Counted from the first letter of the stretch, positions 1-9,688 are shown. The stretch is DNA of 64,000 bases from JAGVSR01 sp033765145 (GCA_033765145.1 JANRIH010000008.1:105917-169916), one strand, 5' to 3'. Notes: generated from the letters alone by a model not told the origin. Program-made: numbers and translations.

Positions 1-155
1 TCGCCGAGGCTCGGCGCCTTTGCGGCGCCTGTTGTTCTGCCCGTGGGGCGGCAATGGCCGCGCCATTGCAGGCGGCGGCTGATCCCGGTATTCACCGCCC
101 TTGGTCCGGTCTATCCGGCATTCAGGCCCGCCGAACGCATCCGAACAGGGTTCTC

Positions 156-1502
156 ATGCATCTTTCCCGCTATTTCCTGCCCGTGCTGCGCGAAACGCCG
201 AAAGAGGCCGAGATTATTTCGCACCAGCTGATGCTCCGCGCCGGCATGATCAAGCAGTCCGCGGCCGGCATCTATTCCTGGCTGCCGCTCGGGCTCAAAG
301 TTCTGACCAAGATCGGGAACATCGTCCGTGAAGAGCAGAATAGGGCGGGTGCCGTCGAGATCCTGATGCCGACGATCCAGTCGGCCGATCTCTGGCGCGA
401 GAGCAAGCGCTACGACGACTACGGCAAGGAAATGCTGCGCATCACCGACCGGCACGAGCGGGACATCCTGTTCGGACCGACGGCCGAAGAGGTCGTGACC
501 GCGATTTTCCGCGATACTGTCAGGAGCTACAAGGACCTGCCGAAGAACCTCTACAACATCCAATGGAAGTTCCGCGACGAGGTCCGTCCACGGTTCGGTG
601 TGATGCGCGGGCGCGAGTTTCTCATGAAGGACGCCTATTCGTTCGACCTGACGGCGGAGGCTTCGCAGAAGACCTACAATCAGATGTTCGTCTCCTACCT
701 GCGCACGTTCGCGCGCATGGGCCTCAAGTCCGTGCCGATGCAGGCGGCGACCGGTCCGATCGGCGGCAAACTCAGTCACGAGTTCATCATTCTTGCCGAG
801 ACGGGCGAGAGCCAGGTGTTCTGCCACCGGGACCTCATCGAGACGCCCGTGCCGCCGGCGGACACCGATTATGACGGCAATCTCGAACCGATCTTCGAGA
901 AGTGGACGTCGCTCTATGCGGCGACCGAAGAAATGCACGACGAGGCGCGCTTTATGAAGGAGGTGCCGGATGCAAAGCGTGTGTCGGCGCGCGGCATCGA
1001 AGTCGGCCACATCTTTCATTTCGGCACGAAGTATTCCGAGCCGATGGGCGCCAAGGTGCAGGGACCGGACGGTCAACTCGTGACGGCGCAGATGGGGTCT
1101 TACGGCATCGGCGTGTCGCGGCTCGTCGGCGCCATCATCGAGGCGAGCCACGATGCGGCGGGCTGTATCTGGCCGGTGCCGGTCGCGCCGTTCGAAGCAG
1201 CGGTCATCAACTTGAAGGCCGGGGATGCTGCGACAGACGAAGCGTGTGGCGCGCTCTATGCAAAGCTCCGGAATGCCGGCATCGATGTTCTTTACGACGA
1301 TACGGACGATCGGGCCGGTGCCAAGTTCGCGACCATGGATCTGGTCGGGGTGCCCTATCAGTTGATCGTCGGGCCGAAGGGCGTCAAATCGGGCGATGTC
1401 GAACTCAAGGATCGCAAGACCGGCCAGAAAGAGACACTGCCGATCGAAACCGGCCTCGCCCGTGCGATCGACCTCATTTCCGCCCAACGCGTGCTGGCGT
1501 AA
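156..1502 (+). CDS. proS: Prolyl-tRNA synthetase, short alphaproteobacterial type
   Basis: Cytoplasmic class II aminoacyl-tRNA synthetase that charges tRNA-Pro. The 448-residue product starts MHLSRYFLPVLRETPKEAEI and has the class II motif 2 region (RDEVRPRFGVMRGREF, from about residue 139), motif 3 (GSYGIGVSRL) and a C-terminal anticodon-binding domain. It is far shorter than the ~570-residue E. coli enzyme because the editing insert between motifs 2 and 3 is absent, as is usual in Alphaproteobacteria. The frame is open upstream to position 54, but I chose the ATG at 156 because the family N-terminus begins there. lolC follows 75 bp downstream on the same strand. Confidence 0.95.
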   Translation: MHLSRYFLPVLRETPKEAEIISHQLMLRAGMIKQSAAGIYSWLPLGLKVLTKIGNIVREEQNRAGAVEILMPTIQSADLWRESKRYDDYGKEMLRITDRHERDILFGPTAEEVVTAIFRDTVRSYKDLPKNLYNIQWKFRDEVRPRFGVMRGREFLMKDAYSFDLTAEASQKTYNQMFVSYLRTFARMGLKSVPMQAATGPIGGKLSHEFIILAETGESQVFCHRDLIETPVPPADTDYDGNLEPIFEKWTSLYAATEEMHDEARFMKEVPDAKRVSARGIEVGHIFHFGTKYSEPMGAKVQGPDGQLVTAQMGSYGIGVSRLVGAIIEASHDAAGCIWPVPVAPFEAAVINLKAGDAATDEACGALYAKLRNAGIDVLYDDTDDRAGAKFATMDLVGVPYQLIVGPKGVKSGDVELKDRKTGQKETLPIETGLARAIDLISAQRVLA

Positions 1503-1577
1503 GTCGGCGCAAGCCGACGGGGCTCCGCCCAGCGGCGTGCCGGGGGACATATCCGAGACCGAACCGAGGACGGGGTG

Positions 1578-2861
1578 ATGACAGCCGCGCGAGACGACGC
1601 ACCGAAAGGCACCGCACCCTTCTCGCCGTTCGAGTGGATGCTGGCGTCGCGCTATCTGCGCGCGCGGCGCAAGGAAGGGTTCATCTCGGTCATCGCGGGC
1701 TTCTCGTTCCTCGGTATCATGTTGGGCGTCGCGACGCTCATCATCGTGATGGCGGTGATGAACGGATTCCGAAAAGATCTGTTCTCCAAGATCCTGGGAC
1801 TGAACGGTCACGTCGTCGTCTACAAGATCGGCGCGCCGTTCGATGACTATCCGGACGTGACGAAACTCGTAGCAACTGTGCCCGGCGTGAAGCACGCCAT
1901 CCCGCTCATCGAGGGGCAGGTGATGGTCTCCTCGACCGCGCAGGCGACGGGCGGTCTCGTCAGAGGCATCGCGGAAGCCGACATCAAGGCGCTGCCGCTG
2001 GTCGCGAACAACGTCCGCTTCGGCACGTTTGACGGGTTCGATAGTCAGACCGGCATTGCGATCGGCATGCGGCTCGCCAAGCAGCTCTATGTGAACGTCG
2101 GGGACACGATCACGCTGGTATCGCCGCGTGGGGCGGCCACACCGTTCGGCACGGCGCCGCGGGCCAAGCCCTATGTCATCACGGCGGTGTTCGAACTTGG
2201 CATGTCCGAATACGACAAGACGATGATTTTCATGCCGCTCAACGAAGCCAAGCGCTACTTCAACAAGGGTGGGGAAGTCGACGTGCTGGAAGTCGTCGTC
2301 GACGATCCGGAGCGGGTGCAGGACATCGGCGAACGCATCCGGGCAGCGGGCGGCGATACGCTCAACGTCACGGACTGGCGGCAGAGGAATGAGACGTTCT
2401 TCACGGTGCTCGAAGTCGAGCGGAATGTGATGTTCATCATTCTCTCCCTCATCATCCTCGTCGCGGCGCTCAACATCATCTCGGGCATGATGATGCTCGT
2501 GAAGGACAAGGGCCGGGACATCGCCGTCCTGCGGACGATGGGGGCGACCAAGGGCGCCGTCATGCGCGTTTTTCTCATCACCGGGGCGTCGATCGGCATC
2601 GTCGGCACGATCGCGGGTCTCATTCTCGGGATCATCTTCTGCCAGAACATCGAGCATGTGCGGCAGGTCGTTTCTTGGATCACGGGAACGCCGCTCTTTG
2701 ATCCCAATGTCTATTACCTCACGAAGCTGCCGGCTGAGATCAATCCCGTCGAGACGACGACGATCGTCCTCATGGCGCTACTGCTCTCGGTGCTCGCAAC
2801 ACTCTATCCGTCCTGGCGCGCCTCACGGCTCGATCCCGTCGAAGCCTTGAGATACGAGTGA
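1578..2861 (+). CDS. lolC: Lipoprotein-releasing ABC transporter permease LolC/LolE
   Basis: Inner-membrane permease of the Lol system, which extracts lipoproteins from the inner membrane for LolA. The 427 residues show the family layout: an N-terminal membrane segment (around GFSFLGIMLGVATLIIVMAV), a long periplasmic domain, then three C-terminal membrane segments (FIILSLIILVAALNIISGMM and two more) and the conserved C-terminus YPSWRASRLDPVEALRYE. A GAGG Shine-Dalgarno lies 8 bp before the ATG at 1578; a GTG at 1575 is also possible. Only one permease gene is present, consistent with a homodimeric LolCE-type transporter. It overlaps or abuts lolD. Confidence 0.93.
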   Translation: MTAARDDAPKGTAPFSPFEWMLASRYLRARRKEGFISVIAGFSFLGIMLGVATLIIVMAVMNGFRKDLFSKILGLNGHVVVYKIGAPFDDYPDVTKLVATVPGVKHAIPLIEGQVMVSSTAQATGGLVRGIAEADIKALPLVANNVRFGTFDGFDSQTGIAIGMRLAKQLYVNVGDTITLVSPRGAATPFGTAPRAKPYVITAVFELGMSEYDKTMIFMPLNEAKRYFNKGGEVDVLEVVVDDPERVQDIGERIRAAGGDTLNVTDWRQRNETFFTVLEVERNVMFIILSLIILVAALNIISGMMMLVKDKGRDIAVLRTMGATKGAVMRVFLITGASIGIVGTIAGLILGIIFCQNIEHVRQVVSWITGTPLFDPNVYYLTKLPAEINPVETTTIVLMALLLSVLATLYPSWRASRLDPVEALRYE

Positions 2862-2872
2862 GGGTGGCGACC

Positions 2873-3586
2873 ATGCTCCATGTTCCCAGCACCACTACCA
2901 TTCTGAGGCTCGAGGGTCTTCGCCGGGCCTTTCAGCAGGGCGAAAAGCCAATCGTCGTTCTCAACGGCGCATCAGCCGAGATTCGGGCCGGAGAGGCGGT
3001 CGCGCTCGTCGGGCCTTCTGGCGCCGGCAAATCCACATTGCTGCATATCGCGGGTCTTCTGGAAACGCCGGATAGCGGGCAGGTCATCGTCAACGGGCGG
3101 AATTGCGCCACGTTCGACGATGCCGAACGCACGCGCACGCGGCGCACGGACATCGGTTTCATCTATCAGTTCCATCAGCTGCTGCCGGAATTCTCCGCGA
3201 TCGAGAACGTTATGCTGCCGCAGATGATCCTCGGCCGATCGCGGAAGCAGGCACGCGCGCGCGCGACGGATCTTCTGACGGCGCTTGGGCTCGGGCATCG
3301 GCTCGAGCATCGGCCGGCGCAACTGTCGGGCGGCGAACAGCAACGGACGGCGATCTGCCGGGCACTTGCCAACAATCCCCATCTTATTCTCGCCGACGAG
3401 CCGACGGGCAACCTCGATCCCCGCACGTCGGAACTTGTGTTCCACGAATTGATCGGACTTTTCCGCCGCGAGGGCGTTGCCGCTTTGATCGCCACGCACA
3501 ATCTGGAACTTGCTCGGCGGATGGACCGTGTACTCCGGCTCGAAGCCGGTCAACTGATCGAGATCGCGCCTGGCGCGGTGCAATAG
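2873..3586 (+). CDS. lolD: Lipoprotein-releasing ABC transporter ATPase LolD
   Basis: Cytoplasmic ATPase that powers the adjacent LolC permease. It has Walker A GPSGAGKST (about residue 47), the Q-loop region IGFIYQFHQLLPEF, the ABC signature LSGGEQQR and Walker B LILADEPTGNLD, followed by the H-loop histidine in ATHNLELA. I chose the ATG at 2873 because of the purine-rich AGGGTGG just upstream. An in-frame GTG at 2858 would overlap the lolC stop by 4 bp and add five residues. Length (237 residues) is normal for LolD. Translational coupling with lolC is likely. Confidence 0.93.
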   Translation: MLHVPSTTTILRLEGLRRAFQQGEKPIVVLNGASAEIRAGEAVALVGPSGAGKSTLLHIAGLLETPDSGQVIVNGRNCATFDDAERTRTRRTDIGFIYQFHQLLPEFSAIENVMLPQMILGRSRKQARARATDLLTALGLGHRLEHRPAQLSGGEQQRTAICRALANNPHLILADEPTGNLDPRTSELVFHELIGLFRREGVAALIATHNLELARRMDRVLRLEAGQLIEIAPGAVQ

Positions 3587-4046
3587 CCGATCGCAGATCC
3601 GTTTGCACACGGACTTAGAGCCATAGAGCCGCGCGGGCGCGAACCCAGGCCGAGACGGCGGTCTGTTTGTTCTTCAGCTTCCAATCATGGTTGTCGTTCG
3701 ATGGCGCCGATGCCGGGCTCGATGACGTCGCTGCGGGTGGATCGCGCTCCTCCGGCGGTTCCATTGCTTTCGCGGTTGTAGGACGGAGCGACAAGATTGC
3801 GAGACGTGCAAATGCGGACATGCTTGTCTCCATTTTTTCTGGCGATGTGACTGAACGCGGGATGCTTCCGTCGATCTGGAAGCTCTCAGAAAGTGCCGTT
3901 CGGCGCTGTCCCATCAGTGACAGTGCGCGGGTCGTCGATCGGATGCCGCTTCTCGCGAGAGGTCATCGATGCGGGTCGATGTGAATCTTGGGGGCGAAAG
4001 GGCCGCGTCGGCTCGCATGGCGATGTCCAGCGGCTAAACTCGGACG
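3587..4046. other. 460-bp interval between lolD and dnaE
   Basis: No recognisable gene on the plus strand. On the minus strand there is one plausible small ORF, listed separately. I see no tRNA-like sequence or strong terminator. The dnaE promoter must lie here or upstream, but no clear -35/-10 pair stands out. Confidence 0.5.
3615..3821 (-). CDS. Hypothetical small protein (68 aa), tentative
   Basis: Minus-strand ORF starting MSAFARLAILSLRPTT and ending AWVRARAALWL. A GGAG sits 6 bp before this ATG, which is why I prefer it to the upstream ATGs at 3833 and 3914. The middle is rich in Pro, Ala and Ser, followed by SNDNHDWKLKNKQ, a short hydrophilic stretch of a kind often seen in small rhizobial proteins. 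There is no domain I recognise and no signal peptide. It is oriented against lolD and dnaE. It could be a chance ORF in GC-rich DNA; the Shine-Dalgarno and its position in an otherwise empty gap are the only support. Confidence 0.3.
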   Translation of the reverse strand: MSAFARLAILSLRPTTAKAMEPPEERDPPAATSSSPASAPSNDNHDWKLKNKQTAVSAWVRARAALWL

Positions 4047-7000
4047 ATGACCGATCCGATTCCATCGCCAACTTCAGATCACGGCGCGACCAAGGGGGCC
4101 GTCGCGGCTCCGGGCTTCGTTCATCTGAAGGTTCATTCGGCCTATTCTCTGCTCGAGGGCGCGCTGCCGGTCCCGATGCTCGCGAAACTCGCGACGGGGT
4201 ATGGAATGCCAGCCCTCGGCCTGACGGACACGAACAATCTTTTCGGCGTCCTCGAGTTTGCCGACAAGCTCGCGGGCGCGGGCATACAGCCCATTGCGGG
4301 CGTCAGCCTTGCCGTCGACTTCGAGGACGCGAAGCGAGAGCGTACGGGAAGCGCGGCTCTGGGCGGTCGTCCGGTGCCCTGGAAGGATGGTCTCGTCGCG
4401 CTCTTTGCGATGAACGAGACGGGTTATGCCAATCTCATGGCGCTTGTCTCCGAAGCACATCTCGACAGCTCAGACGTGGACGGGCCGCATGTGAAAGTTA
4501 CGAGGCTCGCTGCGCGTGCCGATGGCGTCATTGTCCTGTCCGGTGGGCCGGATGGTCCGATTGACCGCGCCTTGCGCGCCGGGCATCCGGACATCGCAGA
4601 GGCGCGAGCCACTCGACTCCATGCGATCGCGGGAGATGGGTTCTATGTCGAGCTTCAGCGGCACGGGCTCGTGTCCGAGCAAGACGTCGAGCCGCAACTG
4701 CTCGACATCGCCTATCGTGCCGGTGCGCCGATCGCCGCGACGAACGAAGTCTACTTCGCGACACCGTCCGACCACGAGGCGCACGATGCGCTCCTCTGCA
4801 TCGCGGAAGGGCGCTATGTGAGCGAGGACGACCGCCGGAGGGTCACCCGCGAGCACTTCTTCAAGGGCCCCGAGGAGATGGCGAAACTCTTCGGCGATCT
4901 TCCCGAGGCTCTCGCCTCGACAATCGAGATCGCGAAGCGCTGCGCATTCCGCCCGACGGGCCGGAAGCCGATCCTGCCGCGGTTTGTGAAGCCGGCGGAG
5001 GGCGCGAGCGAGGCGGAGGAACTCGAAGCCGAGGCCTTGGAACTGAAACGGCAAGCCGAAGACGGTCTCAAAGCGCGTCTCTCTGTTCACGGTCCGGCCG
5101 AAGGGTTCAAGGAAGATGACTACTGGACGCGCCTCGCCTACGAGGTGGACGTCATCACGAAGATGAAGTTCCCGGGCTACTTCCTGATCGTCGCGGACTT
5201 CATCAAGTGGACGAAGGCGCAAGGCATACCTGTGGGGCCGGGTCGTGGATCGGGTGCGGGCTCGCTCGTCGCCTGGTCGCTGACGATCACGGATCTCGAT
5301 CCCCTCCGCTTCGGGCTTCTGTTCGAGCGCTTCCTCAATCCCGAGCGCGTCTCAATGCCCGACTTCGACATCGACTTCTGCCAGGACCGACGCGACGAGG
5401 TCATCCGTTACGTGCAGGGCAAGTACGGGCATGACCGCGTGGCGCAGATCATCACGCACGGTAAGTTGCAGGCCCGTGCCGTTCTGCGCGACGTCGGACG
5501 CGTGCTGCAGATGCCCTACGGGCAGGTGGACAAGCTCTGCAAGCTCGTGCCGAACAATCCGGCGAACCCGGTGACGCTCGCACAGGCGATCGAGGGTGAA
5601 CCGAAACTGCAAGAGGCGCGGGATACAGACTCGGCGGTCGCGGGGCTTCTCGAGATTGCACAGAAACTCGAGGGGCTCTACCGGCACGCCTCGACACATG
5701 CCGCCGGTATCGTGATCGGAGACCGGCCGCTCGATCGGCTGGTGCCGCTCTATCGCGACCCGAAATCCAACATGCCGGTGACGCAGTTCAACTGGAAGCT
5801 CGTCGAGGCGGCCGGGCTCGTGAAATTCGACTTTCTGGGCCTCAAGACGCTGACTGTTCTCGAAAAGGCGGTCGAACTCATCAAGCATGGTCGCGGCGAG
5901 ACGGTCGATCTCGCTGCCGTGCCGATCGGCGGCGACGACCCCAAGGTGATCGCGGCCTACGAGCTTCTCGCCAAGGCGGATACGGTCGGCGTGTTCCAGC
6001 TCGAAAGTACGGGAATGCGGGAAAGCCTCAAGCGGCTGAAACCCGACCGCTTTGAGGACATCATCGCCATGGTGGCGCTCTACCGCCCCGGCCCCATGGA
6101 CAACATCCCGACCTATATCAACCGCAAGCACGGCGAGGAGCCGGTCGATTGCCTCCATCCGATGCTCGAAGGTATCCTCAAGGAAACCTACGGCGTGATC
6201 ATCTATCAGGAGCAGGTCATCCAGATCGCGCAGGTGATGGGTGGGTATTCGCTCGGGCAGGCCGATCTTCTCCGCCGCGCGATGGGCAAGAAAGACAAGG
6301 CCGAGATGGCGCGGCAGCAGGCGCGTTTTGTCGAGGGGGCGACCGAGCGCGGGGTTAAGAAGAACGACGCCGTCTACATCTTCGAACTCGTCGACAAATT
6401 CGCCGGATACGGCTTCAACAAATCCCACGCGGCAGCTTATGCGCTCGTCAGCTATCACACGGCCTATTTGAAGGCGAATTATCGCGAGGAGTTCCTGGCC
6501 GCGTCGATGACCCTCGATCTCGGCAACACCGACAAGCTCGCGATGTTCGCGGCGGAAGCTCGGAAGAGCGGCATTTCCGTGCTTCCGCCCTGCGTCAACG
6601 CATCGGGTGTTGAGTTTCTCGTCGAGCGCGACCGCGGAGCAGTCAAGGGAAGCATCCGCTACGCGCTTGCCGCTCTCAAGAACATCGGCCGGGGCGCCGT
6701 CGAGACGATCGTCGATGCCCGCCGCGAGAAGGGGCCATACAGGTCGCTCTCCGATTTCGCGGAACGTCTCAATCCGAAGGCCGTCAACAAGCGCGCGCTC
6801 GAAACGCTGGCGATGGGCGGCGCCTTCGACACGCTCGAGGCCAATCGCGCGCTCGTCCTCGCCAATGCCGATACGATCATGAACGAGGCCGGGAGCCGGG
6901 GCGAGGACCAGGAGATCGGTCAATTCAGCCTGCTCGGCGCCATGGCGTCGGGTGCCGGCAAGACCGAGGGGACGCTCAAGCTGAAGCCGCAGGCGGCCTG

Positions 7001-7655
7001 GACGCCGATGGAACGGCTATCGGAGGAGTTCAAGGCGATCGGCTTTTATCTCTCAGGCCATCCGCTCGACGCCTACGAGGGTGTGCTGCGCAAGATGGGT
7101 GTCCAGCGCTATGTCGAGTTCGAGGCGGCGGTCATGCGGGGGGCGGCGGCCGGCAGGCTCGCGGGGATCGTCATCGCGGCGCGCGAGCGGCGCTCGCAGA
7201 AGGGCAACAAGTTCGCCTTCGCGCTGTTCTCGGATGCCTCGGGGCAATTCGAGGCGGTCATCTTCTCCGACACGCTGAACGCAAGCCGCGATTTGTTGGA
7301 AGCCGGCACTCCGGTCGTGTTGAATGTCGAGGCGGAACGGGACGGCGAGACGGTCAAGATGCGCGTGCAGAGCCTCGAAGCGCTCGACAAGGCGGCGGCC
7401 GACGTGGAACGCGGGTTGAAGCTCGTGCTCGATACCGGATACGTGGCGGCGCGTCGCGAGGCGGCGATGGCGGCGCTGCTGTCGGCGCTGAAGCCGGGGC
7501 AGGCCGGACAGAGAAAGGGCGGAGAAGTGCGCGTCGTGCTGCCGATCGGTGGGCGCGAACTCGAAGTCGTGTTACCGGGGCGCTTCGACGTGTCGCCGCG
7601 ACAGGCGGGCCAGCTTTCGACAATTCCGGGTGTGCTTGAAGTGGTCGAAATCTGA
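4047..7655 (+). CDS. dnaE: DNA polymerase III alpha subunit
   Basis: Replicative polymerase subunit of the chromosome replisome, 1202 residues (normal size for DnaE1). It starts with the PHP domain (FVHLKVHSAYSLLEGAL). The polymerase core follows with GPGRGSGAGSLVAW, the catalytic PDFDIDFCQDRRDEV and MVALYRPGPMDNIPTYINRK, then GYGFNKSHAAAYALVSYHTAY. A C-terminal OB-fold follows (AGIVIAARERRSQKGNKFAF). It is the main polymerase, not the error-prone DnaE2, because no imuA/imuB genes accompany it. It sits downstream of proS-lolCD on the same strand. Confidence 0.97.
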   Translation: MTDPIPSPTSDHGATKGAVAAPGFVHLKVHSAYSLLEGALPVPMLAKLATGYGMPALGLTDTNNLFGVLEFADKLAGAGIQPIAGVSLAVDFEDAKRERTGSAALGGRPVPWKDGLVALFAMNETGYANLMALVSEAHLDSSDVDGPHVKVTRLAARADGVIVLSGGPDGPIDRALRAGHPDIAEARATRLHAIAGDGFYVELQRHGLVSEQDVEPQLLDIAYRAGAPIAATNEVYFATPSDHEAHDALLCIAEGRYVSEDDRRRVTREHFFKGPEEMAKLFGDLPEALASTIEIAKRCAFRPTGRKPILPRFVKPAEGASEAEELEAEALELKRQAEDGLKARLSVHGPAEGFKEDDYWTRLAYEVDVITKMKFPGYFLIVADFIKWTKAQGIPVGPGRGSGAGSLVAWSLTITDLDPLRFGLLFERFLNPERVSMPDFDIDFCQDRRDEVIRYVQGKYGHDRVAQIITHGKLQARAVLRDVGRVLQMPYGQVDKLCKLVPNNPANPVTLAQAIEGEPKLQEARDTDSAVAGLLEIAQKLEGLYRHASTHAAGIVIGDRPLDRLVPLYRDPKSNMPVTQFNWKLVEAAGLVKFDFLGLKTLTVLEKAVELIKHGRGETVDLAAVPIGGDDPKVIAAYELLAKADTVGVFQLESTGMRESLKRLKPDRFEDIIAMVALYRPGPMDNIPTYINRKHGEEPVDCLHPMLEGILKETYGVIIYQEQVIQIAQVMGGYSLGQADLLRRAMGKKDKAEMARQQARFVEGATERGVKKNDAVYIFELVDKFAGYGFNKSHAAAYALVSYHTAYLKANYREEFLAASMTLDLGNTDKLAMFAAEARKSGISVLPPCVNASGVEFLVERDRGAVKGSIRYALAALKNIGRGAVETIVDARREKGPYRSLSDFAERLNPKAVNKRALETLAMGGAFDTLEANRALVLANADTIMNEAGSRGEDQEIGQFSLLGAMASGAGKTEGTLKLKPQAAWTPMERLSEEFKAIGFYLSGHPLDAYEGVLRKMGVQRYVEFEAAVMRGAAAGRLAGIVIAARERRSQKGNKFAFALFSDASGQFEAVIFSDTLNASRDLLEAGTPVVLNVEAERDGETVKMRVQSLEALDKAAADVERGLKLVLDTGYVAARREAAMAALLSALKPGQAGQRKGGEVRVVLPIGGRELEVVLPGRFDVSPRQAGQLSTIPGVLEVVEI

Positions 7656-7665
7656 GGCGCACTGC

Positions 7666-8424
7666 ATGTCCGTCGTTTTCCTGCGGCCCTTCGTGTGGCG
7701 CGGCCTTCTGCTTGCGATTTCTCTGATGGTTGCGAGTTGCGGAACGACGCCGGCGTGTCCGCCGCTTCTCGCGGAAGCACGGCGGCTCATCGTCGTCACC
7801 GCCGAAGGGATCGACAGCGCGATCGCGACGATCGAAACGTTCACGCGCGAGACCTCGAGCGGGGCGTGGATGCGGGTCGGGGGACCCGATCCGGCCGTCG
7901 TCGGGCGATCGGGGCTCGGCTGGGCGCGAGGGTTCGAGGCGTTCGCGGTGACGTCCGGAGAGCCGCATAAGTCGGAGGGCGATGGGCGCGCTCCGGCGGG
8001 TGTGTTCCGGCTCGGTCCGACATTCGGTGATGTGGCGCGCTCGGGCACCGGGCACATGACGCTCACGGCCGGGGAGCACTTCTGCGTCGATGATCCGGCC
8101 TCTCCGCATTACGGCCAGATCGTCCCTCTGAGCGTCGCGGGCGCGGGGACGCGAGGCGAGGAGATGTGGACCGAGCCGCTCTACCGGCGCGGGATCGTCG
8201 TCGACTATTCTTCGGACGGGCCCCGCCGTTCCGGATCGTGCATCTTCATCCACGTCTGGAAGGGCGCGGGAGTAGGCACGTCAGGATGCATTGCACTTCC
8301 GGAGGCGCGGGTCGCGGCGCTGCAGGATTTCGCAGATGGAGCGACGAGGGAGGGCGTCGCGGCCGTTATCGCGATCCTGCCGAAGTCGGCGCCGGCGCTG
8401 GCCAAGTGTCTGCCGGGCGGGTGA
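7666..8424 (+). CDS. Lipoprotein L,D-transpeptidase (YkuD-like) family protein
   Basis: Predicted envelope protein of 252 residues. The N-terminus is a lipoprotein signal peptide (hydrophobic LLLAISLMVASC, lipobox VASC with the acylated cysteine at residue 25). The C-terminal half carries the L,D-transpeptidase catalytic motif: a histidine in IFIHVWKG (about residue 195) and the nucleophile in GTSGCIAL (C208). Such enzymes form or edit 3-3 crosslinks in peptidoglycan or attach proteins to it. It starts 11 bp after the dnaE stop and may be cotranscribed with it. Family membership is clear; the exact substrate is not. Confidence 0.8.
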   Translation: MSVVFLRPFVWRGLLLAISLMVASCGTTPACPPLLAEARRLIVVTAEGIDSAIATIETFTRETSSGAWMRVGGPDPAVVGRSGLGWARGFEAFAVTSGEPHKSEGDGRAPAGVFRLGPTFGDVARSGTGHMTLTAGEHFCVDDPASPHYGQIVPLSVAGAGTRGEEMWTEPLYRRGIVVDYSSDGPRRSGSCIFIHVWKGAGVGTSGCIALPEARVAALQDFADGATREGVAAVIAILPKSAPALAKCLPGG

Positions 8425-8643
8425 CGAGCGCCGCGTGGCGGTTTGTGGGAGTGTTTTCTTGCCTTTCTCCCGATCTTCCGCCATACACCGCTCCATCTCA
8501 CACGCGGGTCATGCGCAGGGCGGATTGAAAGCCCCGTCCGGCGCTCCGGTGGATGACATGCAACTCGACGGGTCCGTCAGGGCACAGCAGTTGCGTCATC
8601 TTCTCAAACCCGCGGAGGACCAACCGGAAAAGGAACACTCCTG

Positions 8644-9633
8644 ATGACGCTTCCCGCGTTCAACATGCGTCAGCTATTGGAAGCTGGCGTTCACTTCGGT
8701 CACCAGTCGCACCGCTGGAACCCGAAGATGCAGCCGTTCATCTACGGCGCACGCAACAACATCCACATTCTCGACCTGACGCAGACTGTTCCCATGCTGC
8801 ATCAGGCGCTTCTGAAGATTTCGGACACGGTCGCCAGCGGCGGCCGCGTGCTCTTTGTCGCGACCAAGCGACAGGCGTCGGACTCGATCGCTGAATCGGC
8901 GCGCCGCTCGGCCCAGTACTTCGTCAATCATCGCTGGCTCGGCGGCACGCTCACCAACTGGAAGACGGTTTCCCAGTCGATCCGCCGGCTTCGTCAGCTG
9001 GACGACATCCTTGCTGATCCGCAGGGCCGCACGAAGAAAGAAATCCTGACGATCCAACGTGAGCGCGACAAGCTTGACCAAGCGCTCGGCGGCATCAAGG
9101 ACATGGGCGGCGTCCCCGATCTCCTGTTCGTCATCGACACGAACAAGGAACAGATCGCGATCCAGGAAGCGCGCAAGCTCGGCATCCCGATCGTCGCCAT
9201 CGTCGACACCAACTGCGATCCGGACGGCATCGACTTCCCGGTGCCGGGCAACGACGACGCAGGCCGCGCACTGACGCTCTACTGCGATCTCGTGGCCCGT
9301 GCCGCCCTCGACGGCCTCGAGCGCTCGCAGTCGTCCTCGGGTGTCGATCTCGGTGCGTCGGCGACGCCGCCCGCCGAGGACCTGCCGGCCGTCGCCTTCA
9401 AGGGGATCGATGCGCCGCGTGGCGAGGCCGACGACTTGAAGCGGATCACGGGGATCAGCCCGAAGATAGAGCAGAAGCTCAACGACGCGGGCGTGTTCCA
9501 CTTCTGGCAGATCGCGGACCTGACGCCGGACTACGCGAAGGCGCTCGATCTTCAGCTGCGTCTCAAGGGCCAGATCGAGACCGAAGGCTGGGTCGCGCAG
9601 GCCAGGAAGTTCGTCGAAGCCGCCGCTGTCTGA
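8644..9633 (+). CDS. rpsB: Ribosomal protein S2 with C-terminal extension
   Basis: Small-subunit ribosomal protein S2. The canonical S2 domain spans about residues 1-225 (MRQLLEAGVHFGHQSHRWNP, NHRWLGGTLTNWKT, PDLLFVIDTNKEQIA). The protein is 329 residues, about 90 longer than E. coli S2. The extra C-terminus, from about residue 262 (DDLKRITGISPKIEQKLNDA) to the end, resembles the helix-hairpin-helix-like tail found on rhizobial S2 and some NuoE and L21 proteins. AAGGA lies just upstream of the ATG. tsf follows after 152 bp, the usual rpsB-tsf order. Confidence 0.97.
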   Translation: MTLPAFNMRQLLEAGVHFGHQSHRWNPKMQPFIYGARNNIHILDLTQTVPMLHQALLKISDTVASGGRVLFVATKRQASDSIAESARRSAQYFVNHRWLGGTLTNWKTVSQSIRRLRQLDDILADPQGRTKKEILTIQRERDKLDQALGGIKDMGGVPDLLFVIDTNKEQIAIQEARKLGIPIVAIVDTNCDPDGIDFPVPGNDDAGRALTLYCDLVARAALDGLERSQSSSGVDLGASATPPAEDLPAVAFKGIDAPRGEADDLKRITGISPKIEQKLNDAGVFHFWQIADLTPDYAKALDLQLRLKGQIETEGWVAQARKFVEAAAV

Positions 9634-9688
9634 GGGCGGTTTCGTATTGGCGGTTCGCGACGTGACGAGCCCGCCCGAAGCTCCGAAC

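Noticed and set aside
1..155. Possible gene end or leader before proS
   Set aside because: Short GC hairpins are present near 1-30, but no supported coding frame or terminator T-run; too close to the window edge to call.
111..2657. 848-codon open frame on the minus strand opposite proS and lolC
   Set aside because: Its translation is rich in Arg, Asp and His with no domain, as expected for the complement of GC-rich coding DNA; proS and lolC on the plus strand are unambiguous.
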